Positions 43,769 through 52,078 of a stretch of DNA of 52,094 nt are shown piece after piece. Both the position numbers and the translations under genes were made by a program. The notes beneath the pieces were generated by a model. It did not search any database. It was given only the letters and a program-made list of their open reading frames with translations, and was not told the origin of the DNA. The DNA lies in assembly GCA_016930535.1 (NCBI GenBank), contig JAFGGN010000016.1:1-52094 (forward strand), given 5' to 3'. This DNA is from a bacterium (GTDB lineage Bacteria; Zhuqueibacterota; QNDG01; JAFGCO01). Every line of letters starts with the position of its first letter. Within the stretch, counting starts at the first letter, position 1.

Positions 43769-44742
43769 GAACGCCGTTCCAGATTATACCGGATCAGTTT
43801 TTCAAGGGCCAGACGATATTCGGATTCGGGGAATCCCGTCAAAAACTGCAGTGCTTCATCGGAATAGGATTTCAATACGGCATTCGCTTTCATCACACCC
43901 TGCCTGGCATGCCCGGCCTGAAGCAGGATTTGCTCAAGGATGACATTCTTCTCCAATCCTTTCTGGAACTCTTTTTTTTCATACCCGGACAAATCGTTAT
44001 AGGCATGAATAACCGGCAGGGTCCAGAGCCCCCGGTGAATATCCTGATGTACGGGTTTGCCCAGTTTGTCGGGCGAACCCGTGAAATCCATAATATCATC
44101 CTGAATCTGAAAAGCCAGTCCGAACCGGAGACCGAATTGTTCCAGATGAACCGCCTCGGGTGCAGAAGCAGAAGCCGCATCGCCGCCCAGCCATGCTGCT
44201 TCGCGAAAAAGCGCGCCTGTTTTCCCCTCGATAATGCTGAAATACGTGGTTTCGTCCAGACTTCTCTGCTTCTCATACACAGCCTGCATCAGCTCCGCCT
44301 GTGTCATCTGCAGAATCGCACCGGACAAATGACCCATGACACCATTGTGCTGTTCCAGCCCGAGCATCATCATCCGGGCAATCAGATAGTCCCCGACCAG
44401 GACTGAAAAATGATTTCCGAGAACCGCATTGATCGTATGTTCTCCGCGGCGGAGATGAGATTCATCGATCACATCATCGTGAATCAGGCTGGCCGTATGC
44501 ACCAGTTCGATCATGAGGGCAACGGGCAGCGATTCTTTGCGTGGTTTTTGAAAAAGCCCCTGGCACAGGAAAAACAACAGCGGTCTCAGCCTTTTTCCCC
44601 GGGGATAGGGGAACAGGCTCCTGATTTCAGGATGCGAGGCAAGGATCAATTCGAATTCACGCTGAAATGCATCATGAAACTCATCCATGAGTGGAAGTAC
44701 GGGCTGTATAATTTTGGTAAATTCTGATTGTCGCTCATGCAT
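43765..44742 (-). CDS. Trans-polyprenyl diphosphate synthase
   Basis: Starting at ATG 44742 the product is 325 residues. The first Asp-rich motif is DDVID (89-93), the second DDIMD (213-217), with GKRLRP before them, as in octaprenyl/heptaprenyl synthases (IspB). It condenses isopentenyl diphosphate units to make quinone side chains. The promoter (44750-44778) ends eight bases before this ATG, so the mRNA is likely leaderless; a TTG further upstream falls within the -35 box and cannot be the start. Confidence 0.92.
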   Translation of the reverse strand: MHERQSEFTKIIQPVLPLMDEFHDAFQREFELILASHPEIRSLFPYPRGKRLRPLLFFLCQGLFQKPRKESLPVALMIELVHTASLIHDDVIDESHLRRGEHTINAVLGNHFSVLVGDYLIARMMMLGLEQHNGVMGHLSGAILQMTQAELMQAVYEKQRSLDETTYFSIIEGKTGALFREAAWLGGDAASASAPEAVHLEQFGLRFGLAFQIQDDIMDFTGSPDKLGKPVHQDIHRGLWTLPVIHAYNDLSGYEKKEFQKGLEKNVILEQILLQAGHARQGVMKANAVLKSYSDEALQFLTGFPESEYRLALEKLIRYNLERRS

Positions 44743-44749
44743 GATTTTC

Positions 44750-44778
44750 AATGTATCAAATTGTCGACATTTTGTCAA
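44750..44778 (-). promoter_or_regulatory. Promoter of the polyprenyl-ApbE-LPS operon
   Basis: TTGACA at 44778-44773, 17-base spacer, TACATT at 44755-44750. The predicted start lies at about 44743-44742, on the ATG of the first gene. Confidence 0.8.
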
Positions 44779-44781
44779 ATA

Positions 44782-44807
44782 TAAAAAAGGCGGGATATAT
44801 TCCCGCC
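44782..44807 (-). terminator. Terminator after the STAS gene
   Basis: On the minus strand a perfect 7-base stem (GGCGGGA / TCCCGCC) with loop ATATA and then TTTTTTA. It lies just upstream of the polyprenyl operon promoter. Confidence 0.9.
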
Positions 44808-44848
44808 CCTCCAGTCATTTTACAAAAAAATGGACGCTGCATCAAACA

Positions 44849-45184
44849 CTAAAATGCGGCCGCCGCCTCTTCCGCTGTATTGTATGTTTCAAAAATCGTG
44901 ATCAATTTGGTGATCATAAACAGGCTTTTTACTTTTTCGGTGACGCCGGCCAATTTGAGGTCGCCATTTGCATTTTTCAACGAGGTCAGGCATCCCATCA
45001 TGGTGCCCAATCCCGAACTGTTCATCCAGGCCACATGAGAAAGATCGATCACGACCTTTTTCGTGCCCTGATCAATCAGTTCTTTCACCTGCTCATGGAC
45101 CGAGATGGTTTCGGGCCCCCCCATCAGTTTGCCGCGAACGATCATGACAGCCACATCATTGATTTCTTTCACCTCTAGCTTCAT
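44849..45184 (-). CDS. STAS-domain anti-sigma-factor antagonist
   Basis: The 111-residue protein is a single STAS domain with the phospho-site MNSSGLGTM and VVIDLSHVAWMN. It is a paralogue of the 115-residue STAS protein at 22069-22416; the two share the LMGG-P motif near residue 20 and the KSLFMITKL-type end. The second of two adjacent ATGs (45184) has the better spacing to GGAGG. No kinase or phosphatase is near, and it is a single-gene unit closed by a terminator. Confidence 0.88.
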   Translation of the reverse strand: MKLEVKEINDVAVMIVRGKLMGGPETISVHEQVKELIDQGTKKVVIDLSHVAWMNSSGLGTMMGCLTSLKNANGDLKLAGVTEKVKSLFMITKLITIFETYNTAEEAAAAF

Positions 45185-45300
45185 CATATCCTCCGGTTAT
45201 GGTCTTTCGCTTCCTGAATAGTAAAAATATAAACGATTTTTAAATATTATACAAGCGCTTTTTCAATTTGTATCCCCCCTGACACCAAAATCCCCTGCCC

Positions 45301-45348
45301 GTCTTTGTTCTTTGGTCTTTGGTCTTTGTTCTTGATTTATTCTATTCA
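45301..45348. repeat. Mosaic intergenic repeat, copy C
   Basis: An array of TTCTTTGG / TCTTTGT units (read as CAAAGAC and CAAAGAA on the minus strand) ends at the stop codon of the Memo-AMMECR1 gene and recurs near 21455 and 38641. Confidence 0.75.
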
Positions 45349-46856
45349 TCCAGCACCTGAGACGAATATATATAAATTTCCGCTCCCTGCTTCCAGGCAT
45401 CCGAAGACAGACCCGCCTTCTCCGCACAGCAGTGACTCAGGAACTCCTCTTTGTTCCACCCCAGTTCGGTGGCCACCTCAGGCAGATATGTGCCATGCCT
45501 GTTCCCCTGCTTCACCCAGATACCATGTTTTCCGATTTCAATTTCATCGATGTTTTCAATTTTCTTCAGGGGCGAAAGGATGGATATTTTGATGTGGATG
45601 TTCCCGAGCTCAGCCAGAGTCACCGGATCATACCGGAACCTTGTATCATGAACGGCTGCAGCTGCTGCCATTTCTTCGACCATCCGATACAGCGGCAAAG
45701 CGGCATCGAAGCGGCCGATACAGCCCCGCAGGCGTCCGCGATTGGTCAGGGTGACAAAAACGCCGCGTTTCATTTTCAACGATTCACTGTCGATTTGAAA
45801 TTCGGGCATTTCATCCCGCTTCAGTGCGGACTCGATGCTTGCCCTGGCAATCCGGAACAGCTGTTTCTTTTCATCCGGATTCAAAACGATGTCTTCCACT
45901 TTATCCTCTCTTTCCTCTGCCTGATCATGATCCCCTGCCCGGACAAACAGGGCCGCGCCATATCCCACGACCCGGCCGTGATCCCCTGAAACATCGCCGG
46001 AATTCATATAGGGCAGAAGCTGAACCTGATCCGCGCCCAGGTTCCGGCATGCCGATATGACGACGGCCAGTGCTTCCAACCCGCAGAGCGTGCACTCCAG
46101 CCCGCCCAGATGCCTTGCCATGACGGACCTGTCGGCAGAGAACAGCCGGTCGGGATTCATGGAATGCACGGCTTCGAGCATGGTCCGGTCCGCCTCGCAG
46201 GCATCGTCATAGGAGGGATAATGGGACATATCCGAGCTGGCGACAAGCAGAACATGCCGGTTTTTGCATGCCGCCGTGATGGCTGAACCGACCGCCTGGC
46301 AATCTTCAGGTGTCATCTGTCCCAGTACGACGGGTACGACAGGAACATCCGGCAGCACGGTCTGGATGAATGGAATCTGAACCTCGACGGCATGTTCCTG
46401 CTGATGCGCCTGCGGTACATAATGGATCTGTGAAGCTGCTGAGCGAATATCCGCAGCGAGCGACCGGTCGATGTTTACGGTGCCCAGGGGCGTCTGACAG
46501 GCATCCCATTCATCCACGGAAGCACCGGTGAAATACACCCTGTGTGTCGGTGCGACGATTACGACAGCGTCGACAGGACTGTTTCGGATGCACCGATAGG
46601 CATTGGCCGCCACCTGCCCGCTGTACACATATCCGGCATGAGGCGCCCAGAGTCCCAGAATCCGTCCGTTGACCTGTACAGTCTCAGCCCGATCCAGCGC
46701 CGCTGTCAGGTTTTTTCTAAGCACGGAGAAATCACCGGGGTAAAATGAACCGGCGACCACGGGCGGCCTGATACGCATCTGCTGACGGGGCTGCTGACAC
46801 GCCATGGGCAGTCCGGAAATCAGCAGAATGATGATGATCCATGTCCATATTTTCAT
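45342..46856 (-). CDS. Memo-AMMECR1 fusion of the AmmeMemoRadiSam set, membrane-anchored
   Basis: From ATG 46856 (AGAGGG site) the product is 504 residues. An N-terminal membrane segment (WTWIIIILLISGLPMACQQ) may be a lipoprotein signal, although the lipobox is poor. Residues about 30-310 are a Memo domain with PHAGY (His73), HAVEVQIPF (His155), SSDMSHY (Asp209, His212) and GLECTLCGLEA; about 325-500 are an AMMECR1 domain with the family motif GRLRGCIG. The fusion is known as AmmeMemoRadiSam A/B. Its radical SAM partner is encoded 22 bases upstream. The reaction of the set is not established. The last codons border a repeat. Confidence 0.92.
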   Translation of the reverse strand: MKIWTWIIIILLISGLPMACQQPRQQMRIRPPVVAGSFYPGDFSVLRKNLTAALDRAETVQVNGRILGLWAPHAGYVYSGQVAANAYRCIRNSPVDAVVIVAPTHRVYFTGASVDEWDACQTPLGTVNIDRSLAADIRSAASQIHYVPQAHQQEHAVEVQIPFIQTVLPDVPVVPVVLGQMTPEDCQAVGSAITAACKNRHVLLVASSDMSHYPSYDDACEADRTMLEAVHSMNPDRLFSADRSVMARHLGGLECTLCGLEALAVVISACRNLGADQVQLLPYMNSGDVSGDHGRVVGYGAALFVRAGDHDQAEEREDKVEDIVLNPDEKKQLFRIARASIESALKRDEMPEFQIDSESLKMKRGVFVTLTNRGRLRGCIGRFDAALPLYRMVEEMAAAAAVHDTRFRYDPVTLAELGNIHIKISILSPLKKIENIDEIEIGKHGIWVKQGNRHGTYLPEVATELGWNKEEFLSHCCAEKAGLSSDAWKQGAEIYIYSSQVLDE

Positions 46857-46878
46857 GAATACCCTCTGTTTTAGCGGT

Positions 46879-47979
46879 TCACCACCGTCCTGCAATACGG
46901 GTTGTACAAAATTCACATTGACCCTTGCGGACATGATTTTCCGTGATATCATACCCGATACGACGTATCACGATCCGGCCGCATCCGGGACACAGGGTGC
47001 TTTCGCCCGCATGCCCGGGCACATTGCCCATATATACAAAGTGAAGACCCGCATCCCGCGCGATCGCGCAGGCTTTCTCAAGCGTCGCGACCGGTGTGGG
47101 CGGCAGGTTTTTCAATTTATACTTCGGGTAAAACCGGGAAAAATGCAGCGGGACATCGGTGCCCAGTTCACGGGTAACCCAGCGCACCATTTCCTGCAGG
47201 GAAGCCGTGTCGTCGTTCAATGTGGGTACAACCAGGTAAACGATTTCCGTCCAGACATTCTCTTCCTTCAGCGTCACCAGCGTATCGAGGACCGGTTTAA
47301 GGTGTCCGCCCACAATCTCCTGATAATAGGAATCCGTAAATGCCTTTAAATCGACTTTATAGGCATCGATCACGCGGCACAGATCCCTGAGCGGCTCCGT
47401 ATTGATAAAACCGTTCGAAATCACGACACTGCGGATTTTCCGTTCCCGCCCTGCTGCCGCAATGTCCATCATATATTCGAGATAGATGACCGGTTCATTG
47501 TACGTGTAGGCAATGGACAGGCAGCTGTTTTCCACGGCTGCCTGCACGACATCCCCGGGAGCCATATAAAAGTGTCTCAATTCTTCGGGACGTCTCTGGG
47601 CCAGGTCCGCATTCTGACAGAATTTACAGTCCAGATTGCAGCCTGCGGTGGCGATGGACATGGCCGCCGAACCGGGATGAAAATGATAAAAGGGTTTTTT
47701 CTCGATCGGATCGATATGACGGGCAGCAACCTGCCCGTAAACGAGAGAACGATATGTACCGCCGTCATTCAGCCGTACATCGCAATGACCGCGCCTGCCA
47801 GCCTCGACCAGACAGTGCCAGGGGCACACATGGCACTGCACCCGTTTATCTTCAAGCCGGTCGTAATACCGGGCCTCTTTCACCGGATCTCCCGATCCGG
47901 AGCCCGGAGTGGGGCATATCAGGGCGCAGGCGGTCCATGCAGCTGAAGAAAGAAATTTTCGTCTGTGAATGACTGACAT
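46879..47979 (-). CDS. AmmeMemoRadiSam radical SAM enzyme with TAT-like signal
   Basis: The 366-residue protein begins MSVIHRRKFLSSAAW, a twin-arginine-type signal, followed by a small hydrophobic stretch. The cluster motif is C114-x3-C118-x2-C121 (CNLDCKFC). Cysteines at 49, 52, 56 and 66, and a C-terminal pair of CxxC sites (CPGC and CEFC), may bind a further cluster or zinc. It resembles the PflA-like radical SAM proteins of the AmmeMemoRadiSam set. If the signal works the enzyme is folded with its iron-sulfur cluster before export, which is unusual for a radical SAM enzyme. Confidence 0.88.
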   Translation of the reverse strand: MSVIHRRKFLSSAAWTACALICPTPGSGSGDPVKEARYYDRLEDKRVQCHVCPWHCLVEAGRRGHCDVRLNDGGTYRSLVYGQVAARHIDPIEKKPFYHFHPGSAAMSIATAGCNLDCKFCQNADLAQRRPEELRHFYMAPGDVVQAAVENSCLSIAYTYNEPVIYLEYMMDIAAAGRERKIRSVVISNGFINTEPLRDLCRVIDAYKVDLKAFTDSYYQEIVGGHLKPVLDTLVTLKEENVWTEIVYLVVPTLNDDTASLQEMVRWVTRELGTDVPLHFSRFYPKYKLKNLPPTPVATLEKACAIARDAGLHFVYMGNVPGHAGESTLCPGCGRIVIRRIGYDITENHVRKGQCEFCTTRIAGRW

Positions 47980-48028
47980 CCTGAGCCCCCCGGTTTTTTA
48001 ATATGCCGTATTCAACCGGGAAATACCA

Positions 48029-48451
48029 TTATTCTTTTACAGCTTTCTCCAATGCGTTCCTGACCGCCTTTTTCATACTGTCGCAGCTCAGAGTGGCTCC
48101 GGAAATTCCGTCCACATCCGGATGGCCTGCAGCCTCGATGCAACGGGGCAGTTTCCTCACTACCACATCGTAGTATTCGGGCGTCCCTTTGACCTTCAAT
48201 ACCTTCACATCGTTAATTTTACCGTTCTTGACCCTGACCTGGACAGTCATCCCGGTCCATTCCGTGCTCTCACCGGTATATGTGCCGTCCTGATAGGTGA
48301 AGGGACCGTCATGAACAAGGACCGCGGTGCTGTCGCACGGTGCGTCCAGTGCCGTATTTTGTGAATCCGCAGGTTCTGGCCGGGCTCCCGCCTGCAACGT
48401 ACAAAAATTCGTGATTATACAGAGTATGATCATCCACTTGAAATAGGTCAT
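48029..48451 (-). CDS. FMN-binding-domain protein, exported
   Basis: The 140-residue protein has an N-terminal signal (MTYFKWMIILCIITNFCTLQ) and an FMN-binding domain. The flavinylation motif DGISGAT (114-120) puts FMN on Thr120, the substrate pattern of ApbE. GGAGACTG lies before the ATG. It is 78 bases from the radical SAM gene and follows the small membrane-protein gene at the same strand. It may carry electrons outside the cytoplasm. Confidence 0.88.
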   Translation of the reverse strand: MTYFKWMIILCIITNFCTLQAGARPEPADSQNTALDAPCDSTAVLVHDGPFTYQDGTYTGESTEWTGMTVQVRVKNGKINDVKVLKVKGTPEYYDVVVRKLPRCIEAAGHPDVDGISGATLSCDSMKKAVRNALEKAVKE

Positions 48452-48496
48452 CGAAAAACAGTCTCCTTATTCATGTCAACCAGGGTTTCAACCGGA

Positions 48497-48874
48497 TCAT
48501 TGACCGGATTCCCCGGTATCTTCTCCTGGATCTTCCTCTTTTTCACGTATGGCATAGGCCATCAGAATGCCGGAAACGATACCCGTAAGCAGGGCCCCGC
48601 CCATGCCCGAAGTCTGTGTGAAAAAGGGCCACTTGACTGCAAAATACCCGAGCGGCAGGCTCAGCAAAATACCCACAGCCGCCCCTTTTATCCACCGGGG
48701 CCAGGCAATGCGGAGCCCGTAGTAAATGAGTACGGCCATCAGGATTCGGTCCAGCAGAATCATCCAGACGCCCCATCCGGGAATCCGGTTGGAAACCCCG
48801 GTTCCCAGTATCCATGTGATAAATCCGTAGAAAAAACCCCATTCGATCGACGACCACAACCGTTTAAATCCCAT
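48497..48874 (-). CDS. Small integral membrane protein, unknown
   Basis: The 125-residue product begins MGFKRLWSSIEWGFFYG and has about four membrane helices (WGVWMILLDRILMAVLIYYGL, GAAVGILLSLPLGYFAV and GALLTGIVSGILMAYAI among them), then an acidic soluble tail EKEEDPGEDTGESGQ. No family is recognised. TGGAGG precedes the ATG. The gene is 45 bases from the FMN-binding gene and 41 from slipin, so a joint transcript is likely. Confidence 0.72.
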   Translation of the reverse strand: MGFKRLWSSIEWGFFYGFITWILGTGVSNRIPGWGVWMILLDRILMAVLIYYGLRIAWPRWIKGAAVGILLSLPLGYFAVKWPFFTQTSGMGGALLTGIVSGILMAYAIREKEEDPGEDTGESGQ

Positions 48875-48915
48875 GATGCAAATCCTCCAGAAAGTGCTTA
48901 ATACCGGTTGTGCGT

Positions 48916-49674
48916 CTATTTTTTGTCCTTGAGAAACGGTTTGATCAGATCGATGGGAACAGGAAATATCATGGTCGAATTATTCTCGGCCGCCACTTCC
49001 ACCAAAGTCTGCAGAAAACGCAGCTGGATGGCTGTCGGTTCCTTGCCCAGAATGCTTGCTGCATCGGCCAGTTTCTGAGAGGCCTGTGCTTCACCGTCGG
49101 CATGGATGATCTTGGCGCGGCGTTCCCGTTCAGCTTCCGCCTGCCGGGCGAGGGCACGTTTCATTTCCTCCGGAAGGTCGATATGCTTGACCTCCACCAG
49201 TGAAACCTTGATGCCCCATGGATCCGTGTGCTTGTCGAGAATGCCCTGCAGCTCTTCATTGATGGTTTCACGGTCCGACAGCAGCTGGTCCAGCTCAAAC
49301 TGACCCAGAATGGACCGCAGCGTGGTCTGTGCGAGCTGACTGGTCGCGTATAAATAATCCTCCACTTCCACAATCGCTTTGGACGAATCGATGACGCGGA
49401 AATATACCACCGCATTGACCTTCACGGAAACATTGTCCTTGGTGATCACATCCTGAGGCGGCACATCCATGGCCACGGTTCTCAGGCTGACCCGGACCAT
49501 TTTTTCAATACCGGGAATCAGGATAATGAGTCCCGGTCCTCTCGATCCGACCAGGCGTCCGAGACGGAATATGACGCCGCGTTCATATTCACGCAGCACT
49601 TTCAATACCTGAGTAACTACGAACAGAACAAAAATAAAGAGCCAGAATAACCATGAAGAAAATAAAATGCCCAT
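48916..49674 (-). CDS. Slipin/stomatin-like SPFH protein
   Basis: The 252-residue protein has an N-terminal membrane hairpin ([17 protein letters not shown]), an SPFH domain with [25 protein letters not shown] and [20 protein letters not shown], and a coiled-coil rich in Ala/Glu/Arg ([19 protein letters not shown]). It forms oligomers in the membrane and is a usual partner of NfeD proteins. The ATG sits in TAATG, the stop of nfeD, and its AAGGAGGT ribosome site is spelled by the last codons of nfeD (Lys-Glu-Val-Arg), so translation is coupled. Confidence 0.96.
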   Translation of the reverse strand: MGILFSSWLFWLFIFVLFVVTQVLKVLREYERGVIFRLGRLVGSRGPGLIILIPGIEKMVRVSLRTVAMDVPPQDVITKDNVSVKVNAVVYFRVIDSSKAIVEVEDYLYATSQLAQTTLRSILGQFELDQLLSDRETINEELQGILDKHTDPWGIKVSLVEVKHIDLPEEMKRALARQAEAERERRAKIIHADGEAQASQKLADAASILGKEPTAIQLRFLQTLVEVAAENNSTMIFPVPIDLIKPFLKDKK

Positions 49675-50978
49675 TAGCGCACCTCCTTGGTTGGATGGGT
49701 TGTTTTTGCCACTTTGAGCATAAGGCCTTGAACCGCCAGGACCTGAACCTGCTCTCCTTTATTAACGGTTTCATCGCTGGTCGCACGCCAGATTTCTCCG
49801 TGAACCGAGACCTGACCGTCCGGATTCAGCTTTTTTAACGCCACACCGGTCTCACCGATCAGGCCCTGTTTTCCGGTCGTGGGCCTGGTCAGCCTGGTTT
49901 TCACTGCCAGGTAAAGCGCGATGACCATGAAAACGATGAATGCAATCAGTATCGGGACAAACAAACTGAGTGACACTTTCACCTCCGGAGATCTGAACAG
50001 CATCAGTACACCCACGACAAATGACACGATGCCCCCGGCCGTCAGCACACCGAACGTGGGTGTATAAACTTCGATAATAAAAAAGGCAATTGCAAGTAAA
50101 ATCAGCACAATACCGGCTGCGTTCATGGACAGCACCTGTGAGGCGAAGAGAAACAGCACCGCACAGATGGCGCCCACCACGCCCGGAAAAATGGATCCCG
50201 GATTGGAAAACTCGAAATAGATGCCGAGTGCCGCAAGAATCAGCAGAATAAATGCAATGTTCGGATTCGCGATATGGTTCAGGATCTGATGCCGCCAGTC
50301 CATGCGATGCTCGTCGATACGGCTGCCGGCCGTCTTCAGGATCACGGATTCGCCATCGACCGTGACCTCTTTTCCATCCAGTTTTTCCAGAAGATCGTCC
50401 CGGTCGCCGGCGATCAGATCGATCACGCCCTTTTCCAGGGCCTCATTTTCCGTAATGGACACGCTGGTCCGGATGGCCTGTTCTGCCCAGGCCGCATTCC
50501 GCTTCCGCTGTTCGGCCAGTCCCTTGATATGGGCCACAGCGTCATTGACCACTTTTTCCATCATAACCTTGGCCGAATCCTGTCCGCTTCCGATCATGTT
50601 TACTGGATGCGCAGCCCCGATATTTGTACTGGGAGCCATGGCCACGACATGGGCCGCATAGCTGATAAAAACGCCGGCCGAAGCAGCCCTGCCTCCGCTT
50701 GGTGATACATAGACCACGACCGGGACCTCTGCTGCAAGCAGGCGCTTGTCAATATCCCAGGTCGATTCCATCAGTCCTCCCGGTGTGTCCATTTCGATCA
50801 CGAGGCATTCCGCGCCGTCTTTCTCGGCCCGGGAAACCGCATCGACCATATATTTGGCAGTCACCGGATTGATAGAACTGTCGATCACGATCCAGTCCAC
50901 ATGCCTGGCATGCGTATAACCGGACAATGCCATAAAAACGAGAAGCACAGGAACAGCAAAATACTTAATTCTTTTCAT
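49674..50978 (-). CDS. NfeD-family membrane serine protease
   Basis: The 434-residue protein has a signal peptide, a ClpP-class serine protease domain (about 28-230) with EMDTPGGL and [12 protein letters not shown] (Ser100) and a likely catalytic Lys142, four membrane helices (about 235-350) and a C-terminal OB-fold. This is the long NfeD form whose archaeal homologue cleaves the C-terminus of slipin with a Ser/Lys dyad. It pairs with the slipin gene immediately downstream. The ATG has an AAGGAG site. Confidence 0.94.
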   Translation of the reverse strand: MKRIKYFAVPVLLVFMALSGYTHARHVDWIVIDSSINPVTAKYMVDAVSRAEKDGAECLVIEMDTPGGLMESTWDIDKRLLAAEVPVVVYVSPSGGRAASAGVFISYAAHVVAMAPSTNIGAAHPVNMIGSGQDSAKVMMEKVVNDAVAHIKGLAEQRKRNAAWAEQAIRTSVSITENEALEKGVIDLIAGDRDDLLEKLDGKEVTVDGESVILKTAGSRIDEHRMDWRHQILNHIANPNIAFILLILAALGIYFEFSNPGSIFPGVVGAICAVLFLFASQVLSMNAAGIVLILLAIAFFIIEVYTPTFGVLTAGGIVSFVVGVLMLFRSPEVKVSLSLFVPILIAFIVFMVIALYLAVKTRLTRPTTGKQGLIGETGVALKKLNPDGQVSVHGEIWRATSDETVNKGEQVQVLAVQGLMLKVAKTTHPTKEVR

Positions 50979-51059
50979 AAACCGCTCCTTACAAAAAGAT
51001 GATCCGACAACAGCATATCTATTGAACGACCAAATGATAAAATCGTTTCAAATCCGGCG

Positions 51060-51410
51060 CAACGGGCAATGGGTCGGCGATAAAGAAACGGAGACACGGC
51101 AGCACGGAAATTCCGACCATTGACCGCGGACCGCGCGCCGTATCCGGCGTCGAAGAAACGGAGAACAGAAAATATCGAATATCGAACAGGGAATTTCGAA
51201 TGATGAAGTGATTTGGATATCATGTTTTTCACACTTCGTCATTCAATATTCGTTATTCATCATTTCTTTTGTTCTCCGTTTCTAATCCTCTCCGACTCTC
51301 CGTTTCACGATCCGACTCTACGACCCAATGACCCAAAGACCCTGCGACCCGAAAAGCCAATGACCCGAACGATCCATCATGTCCGGACGGCCTCGGATCC
51401 GGAAAATACC
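51060..51410. repeat. Mosaic intergenic repeat, copy D
   Basis: No gene is seen. The core is a large imperfect palindrome: GAAACGGAGAACA at 51160 returns inverted as TGTTCTCCGTTTC near 51280, with AATGATGAAGTG / CACTTCGTCATT arms inside. Flanking phrases such as GACCCAATGACCCAAAGACC (near 51330) occur inverted near 21330. Confidence 0.7.
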
Positions 51411-51412
51411 TC

Positions 51413-51442
51413 TTGACATTTGATTTGAAAATGATCAAATTA
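51413..51442 (+). promoter_or_regulatory. Promoter of the 6S RNA gene
   Basis: Perfect TTGACA at 51413-51418. The -10 is less clear; AAATTA or CAAATT at 51436-51442 are the candidates. A start near 51448 or slightly later would agree with the RNA. Confidence 0.5.
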
Positions 51443-51464
51443 AAGCCGCGAGAAAAGAGAGATA

Positions 51465-51645
51465 CGGCTCTTCCCTGCAACGGATAGCCAACGGTGATAT
51501 AAAGAGCCATCATTTTTTTTATGGGAGCTCGACTCTGGCCGTGTATTACATGCCTCCATAGCGTGGACGTAAAAAACGGACAGGAGGGCACCCACCGTGT
51601 CTGACACGGTTCTTTATACCCAGGCTTGTTGCAGGGTTTTTTTTT
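51465..51645 (+). ncRNA. ssrS: 6S RNA
   Basis: The two ends of this stretch pair perfectly: CCCTGCAAC (51473-51481) with GTTGCAGGG (51628-51636), followed by nine T. Inside is a long arm from CTGGCCGT to ACGGACAG that ends in the loop hairpin TCCA-TAGCG-TGGA, a 5' side hairpin GAGCCAT ... ATGGGAGCTC, and GGGCACCCACCGTG with the hairpin CCGTGTCTGACACGG on the 3' side. This closing stem, large asymmetric bulge and terminal arm are the plan of 6S RNA, and the GGGCACCCACC segment and following hairpin match the 3' half of other 6S RNAs as I remember them. 6S RNA mimics an open promoter and binds RNA polymerase holoenzyme. The exact 5' end is uncertain. It lies between repeat mosaics. Confidence 0.75.
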
Positions 51646-51726
51646 GCCTTTTGATAACCGGGATTTCACCTTCCCACATTTTGTAATATAATAAAATTTC
51701 GTGTGAAATAAAGAAGAAAAGTAGAA

Positions 51727-51888
51727 GGGTATATGGGTATATGCGTATATGGGGCCCCGCTGCCCTGCCCCTTTAAAGACCGCAGACGGCAAGACCGCGG
51801 ACCGCTTAAAAGCAGTAGATGGGTATATGGGTAAATGCGTAAATGGGTCCACCCAGCCCTGCCCCGTTAAAAGACCGCAGACGGCAAG
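51727..51888. repeat. Tandem repeat of about 66 bases in repeat mosaic
   Basis: Bases 51727-51793 and 51820-51888 are near-copies. Both begin with an eight-base period (GTATATGG, GTATATGC) and end in AAGACCGCAGACGGCAAG. The rest of the right edge is rich in CAAAT and ACAAA phrases. No gene is supported. Confidence 0.75.
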
Positions 51889-51996
51889 AAAAATCACAAA
51901 TCTCAAATCACAAAAAACAAATAAATTACAAAAAGCAAATTCCAAACGAAATTGGCAACGCGAATGGCCGGTATCAGACCGAGAATGCATCTGAGG

Positions 51997-52078
51997 ACCG
52001 GAGACGTGGTGAAACGGAGACTGAAAAGACCGACCTTGCCTTTTTCTCCGTCTCCCCGTTTCTCATTTCCCCGATTCA
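51997..52078. repeat. Mosaic intergenic repeat, copy E (near-copy of 21363-21433)
   Basis: ACCGGAGACG, GAAACGGAGA and CCGATTCA appear in the same order and spacing as at 21363-21433, with a short insertion. The core is an imperfect palindrome of GAAACGGAGA and TCTCCG / CCGTTTCTC phrases. Confidence 0.7.

Noticed and set aside
51465..51645. 4.5S/SRP RNA or tmRNA as identity of the structured RNA
   Set aside because: The GGAA tetraloop domain of SRP RNA and the tag-coding and tRNA-like parts of tmRNA are missing, while the 6S layout fits.
51253..51990. Open frame of 245 codons on the minus strand at the right edge
   Set aside because: It runs through repeat DNA and the 6S RNA gene and has no ribosome site.
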